Origin: Pomphorhynchus laevis
Lineage: Eukaryota > Acanthocephala > Palaeacanthocephala > Echinorhynchida > Pomphorhynchidae
Length of the DNA stretch: 64,000 nucleotides
Assembly (NCBI GenBank): GCA_012934845.2
Contig: WNNJ02003011.1
Location: forward strand, 1 to 64,000
Direction: 5' to 3'
Numbering within the stretch: position 1 is the first letter of the stretch; each line of letters opens with the position of its first letter. A program made the translations under genes and the position numbers. Below the pieces are notes generated by a model. It did no database searches, was not told the origin of the DNA, and saw nothing but the letters and a program-made list of their open reading frames with translations. Positions 62,160 through 64,000 of the stretch are shown here, piece by piece.

Positions 62160-64000
62160 CGAATAAAATGGGGAAACCTTACTGCGAATGTATTTGTAGA
62201 TTGAAAAATAAAACTCAAATTTTCTCCATGCAGATTCTTAACAATAAAATTAAGAAATGGCAGATCACGAAAAGAACATTATTTAGACGCAATGCTTGAG
62301 CTAGTAAACTTCTAAATAACTACGTTTTGAAATTACTAAATTTGTAAACAATTGTAAAATATATTAGTGTATTGAGGGAAAACGACAGAAGTTAAATAGC
62401 TTTATCATACATCTGATTGCAAAACAATTGTAAGAACAAAGCATAGTTAGGTTTATAAAATCACCACATTCACCCCATCTCGTATTCATGAAGATATGGC
62501 GGATTTTTTCGACATCTACTCGATCTTCTTGATTCAAGTTCAGGTGAAGCTGTTTGTTCGAGTTCATGAGAAGGAGATCGTCGTTTGCTTTGTACGGGCG
62601 AATTGTTTCCTGTACAGTAAATAAGTGGACCAACATTATCGTTAATATCATTTTTAGGACGTCCGTGAGAGTCTATTCCGGAAGAAGGATTAGAATCCAA
62701 TATCTCCAAAGGTATCCGAGCTAAATGCTGAGTTGATACTATGCTCTTACTTCCGTTTTGATTGCGAATTAGTGCATAGTAAGGATTAGCGTAAACGAGT
62801 TTAGCTTGGTTGACGGGACGTTTATTCCTGCTGGTTTGATCGAATCTTTTAACTAGAACGTCACCGGGATCGGTCAACCAAGAAGGTAAGCTTACTCTAC
62901 TGCCTGATCTACGCTGGTAGTTGAACATGCGTTAATGAGGCGATTGATTTCCGTACACAATAGTGATCGGATAGCATGTAATGATTCAGCCAGTTTTATT
63001 TGCTACTGTTCAACAGGTAAACCAAGTCCATCCAAACGTAAAAGTATATATTTCCATATCACTCCATTATATCTTTCGACCTGCCCATTTAAATTTTGAT
63101 GATAAAGAGTTAAGTGAGTCAGTGTAACTCCGAGTTTGAGCAAATAATTTTGAAAATCTGTGGACGTGAACGAGGTCGCTCGATCTGTATGAACACTCTC
63201 TGTCGCTCCGAGGATTGCGAAAATTTGTTTTAAACAATTTTTTACCGTTGATGATCCGGTATCGGCACATGGAAATCCGAAAGGAAAACGGCTATATTCG
63301 TCAACGACTGTCAGTATGTATCAATAGCAATTTGTGCTTGGTAGAGGACCCTTAAAATTAATTGACAGGCGCTCCATTGGTTTTGTTTGCTTTATCAAAT
63401 GGCCAGCTACAGAATAAATATTCCGCAAATTTGATAAGTAATGAAGGACAGCCCCACAGTGAACCGAGAAAGCGCATCGGCTACTTCGTTTTCCACTCCA
63501 CTTATTATAATAAAACAATAATTTATTTAACGTGGCAAATGCGTGCAAAATGCATGCTTACATGACCACTAACAAACAAAAAAGAGCATCAAAAGTCACA
63601 GATAATTAGTTAATTGTTGAAATTGAATTGGATTTGGCGTTTGAAGCACGGCATAGATGTTAGATTGCTTAGAGCTTGTTAATATACAAAAGAAATCGAT
63701 CGTTGATCCGTTATTATGGTAAAGTGACGTCCCGATAAATAATAACGCTAATGTCGGACAGCTTCGACTACCTTCTCTATGGCGGCGTAGCGACGGGTGC
63801 TTTTATCAAGTGACCTAGAAAATAACGATACAGGTTTAGATTTCTGGCTTAAAGTAGCTCCAATCGCAAATTCGGATGCATTGGTTTCGAGAGAGAATGG
63901 CAACGAGAAATCGATCTTTGTCAAAGTTGCTTTGATATGTTTAGTTTTTAAGACGGATAAAGCGGACTTCGCTTCATTTGACAAGGGGGATGACTGTACG
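62160..64000 (-). mobile_element. Broken Gypsy-class LTR retrotransposon fragment
   Basis: A fossil on the - strand that runs off the window at 64000. From high to low coordinates the recognisable parts are the end of RT into RNase H (about 63984-63660), the RNase H to integrase region and integrase core (about 63500-63000), and the integrase C-terminal region (about 62930-62470). The stretch 62160-62470 may hold the 3' end of the element, but no paired LTR can be compared. The integrase C-terminus resembles CsRn1-type Gypsy elements of trematodes. It is broken, with a handful of interruptions and a LINE-tail insertion (63505-63600). Age is probably moderate, since the domains are still readable. 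Confidence 0.8.
63505..63600 (-). mobile_element. L2-type LINE tail inserted in the Gypsy fragment
   Basis: ATTTATTTAACGTGGCAAAT and GCATGCTTACATGACCAC match the L2 3' tail. The loop region is altered (GCGTGCAAAATGCATGC). The sequence from 63600 to about 63660 is neither LINE nor clearly Gypsy. The Gypsy domains continue on both sides, so this insertion is later than the Gypsy copy. Confidence 0.65.

Overview
The window is AT-rich eukaryotic DNA crowded with retroelements and carries one clear host gene. Introns with GT-AG borders, non-LTR retrotransposons, Penelope-like elements (PLEs) and hammerhead-ribozyme repeats point to an invertebrate animal. A SmAlpha-like SINE and a CsRn1-like Gypsy fragment fit a flatworm or another spiralian, but the sequence alone does not settle the taxon.

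Host gene: a four-exon G-protein alpha subunit of the G12/13 class lies on the + strand between 29696 and 43946. Exon 1 (29696-29870) is separated from exon 2 (40605-40978) by a 10.7-kb intron filled with retroelement debris. Exons 3 and 4 lie at 41577-41708 and 43359-43946. All splice phases agree and the predicted protein is 422 residues.

Layout. 1-5100: canonical PLE remnants, including two truncated copies fused head to head (765-3658), TA microsatellites, a palindromic PLE tail pair and two hammerhead ribozymes. 6100-8400: an HHR-type SINE, a retrozyme-like repeat and a PLE reverse transcriptase remnant. 8440-11860: a nearly intact LINE. 11870-23560: several copies of a PLE with its GIY-YIG endonuclease before the RT (Naiad-like order), with its long 3' tail in tandem and inverted copies, plus an HHR SINE. 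24260-28980: a LINE fragment and a cluster of PLE tails. 29700-43950: the G-alpha gene, whose introns hold a second head-to-head PLE pair, a LINE, an unusual RT element and tandem HHR repeats. 44000-53500: sparse repeats, two arrays of a ~350-bp retrozyme-like unit and PLE tails. 53540-62160: nested LINEs (an L2/CR1-type element inside a CR1-type element, a second L2 copy and a second gag-bearing LINE). 62160-64000: a broken Gypsy-class fragment on the - strand.

The most interesting signal is a shared RNA module, CGAAAC then 21-22 nt then CTGATGA. Here the two halves of the hammerhead core are in permuted order and are flanked by two helices with compensatory changes. It occurs in three otherwise unrelated repeat families, including the tail of the Naiad-like PLE, a clade described as lacking canonical hammerheads.
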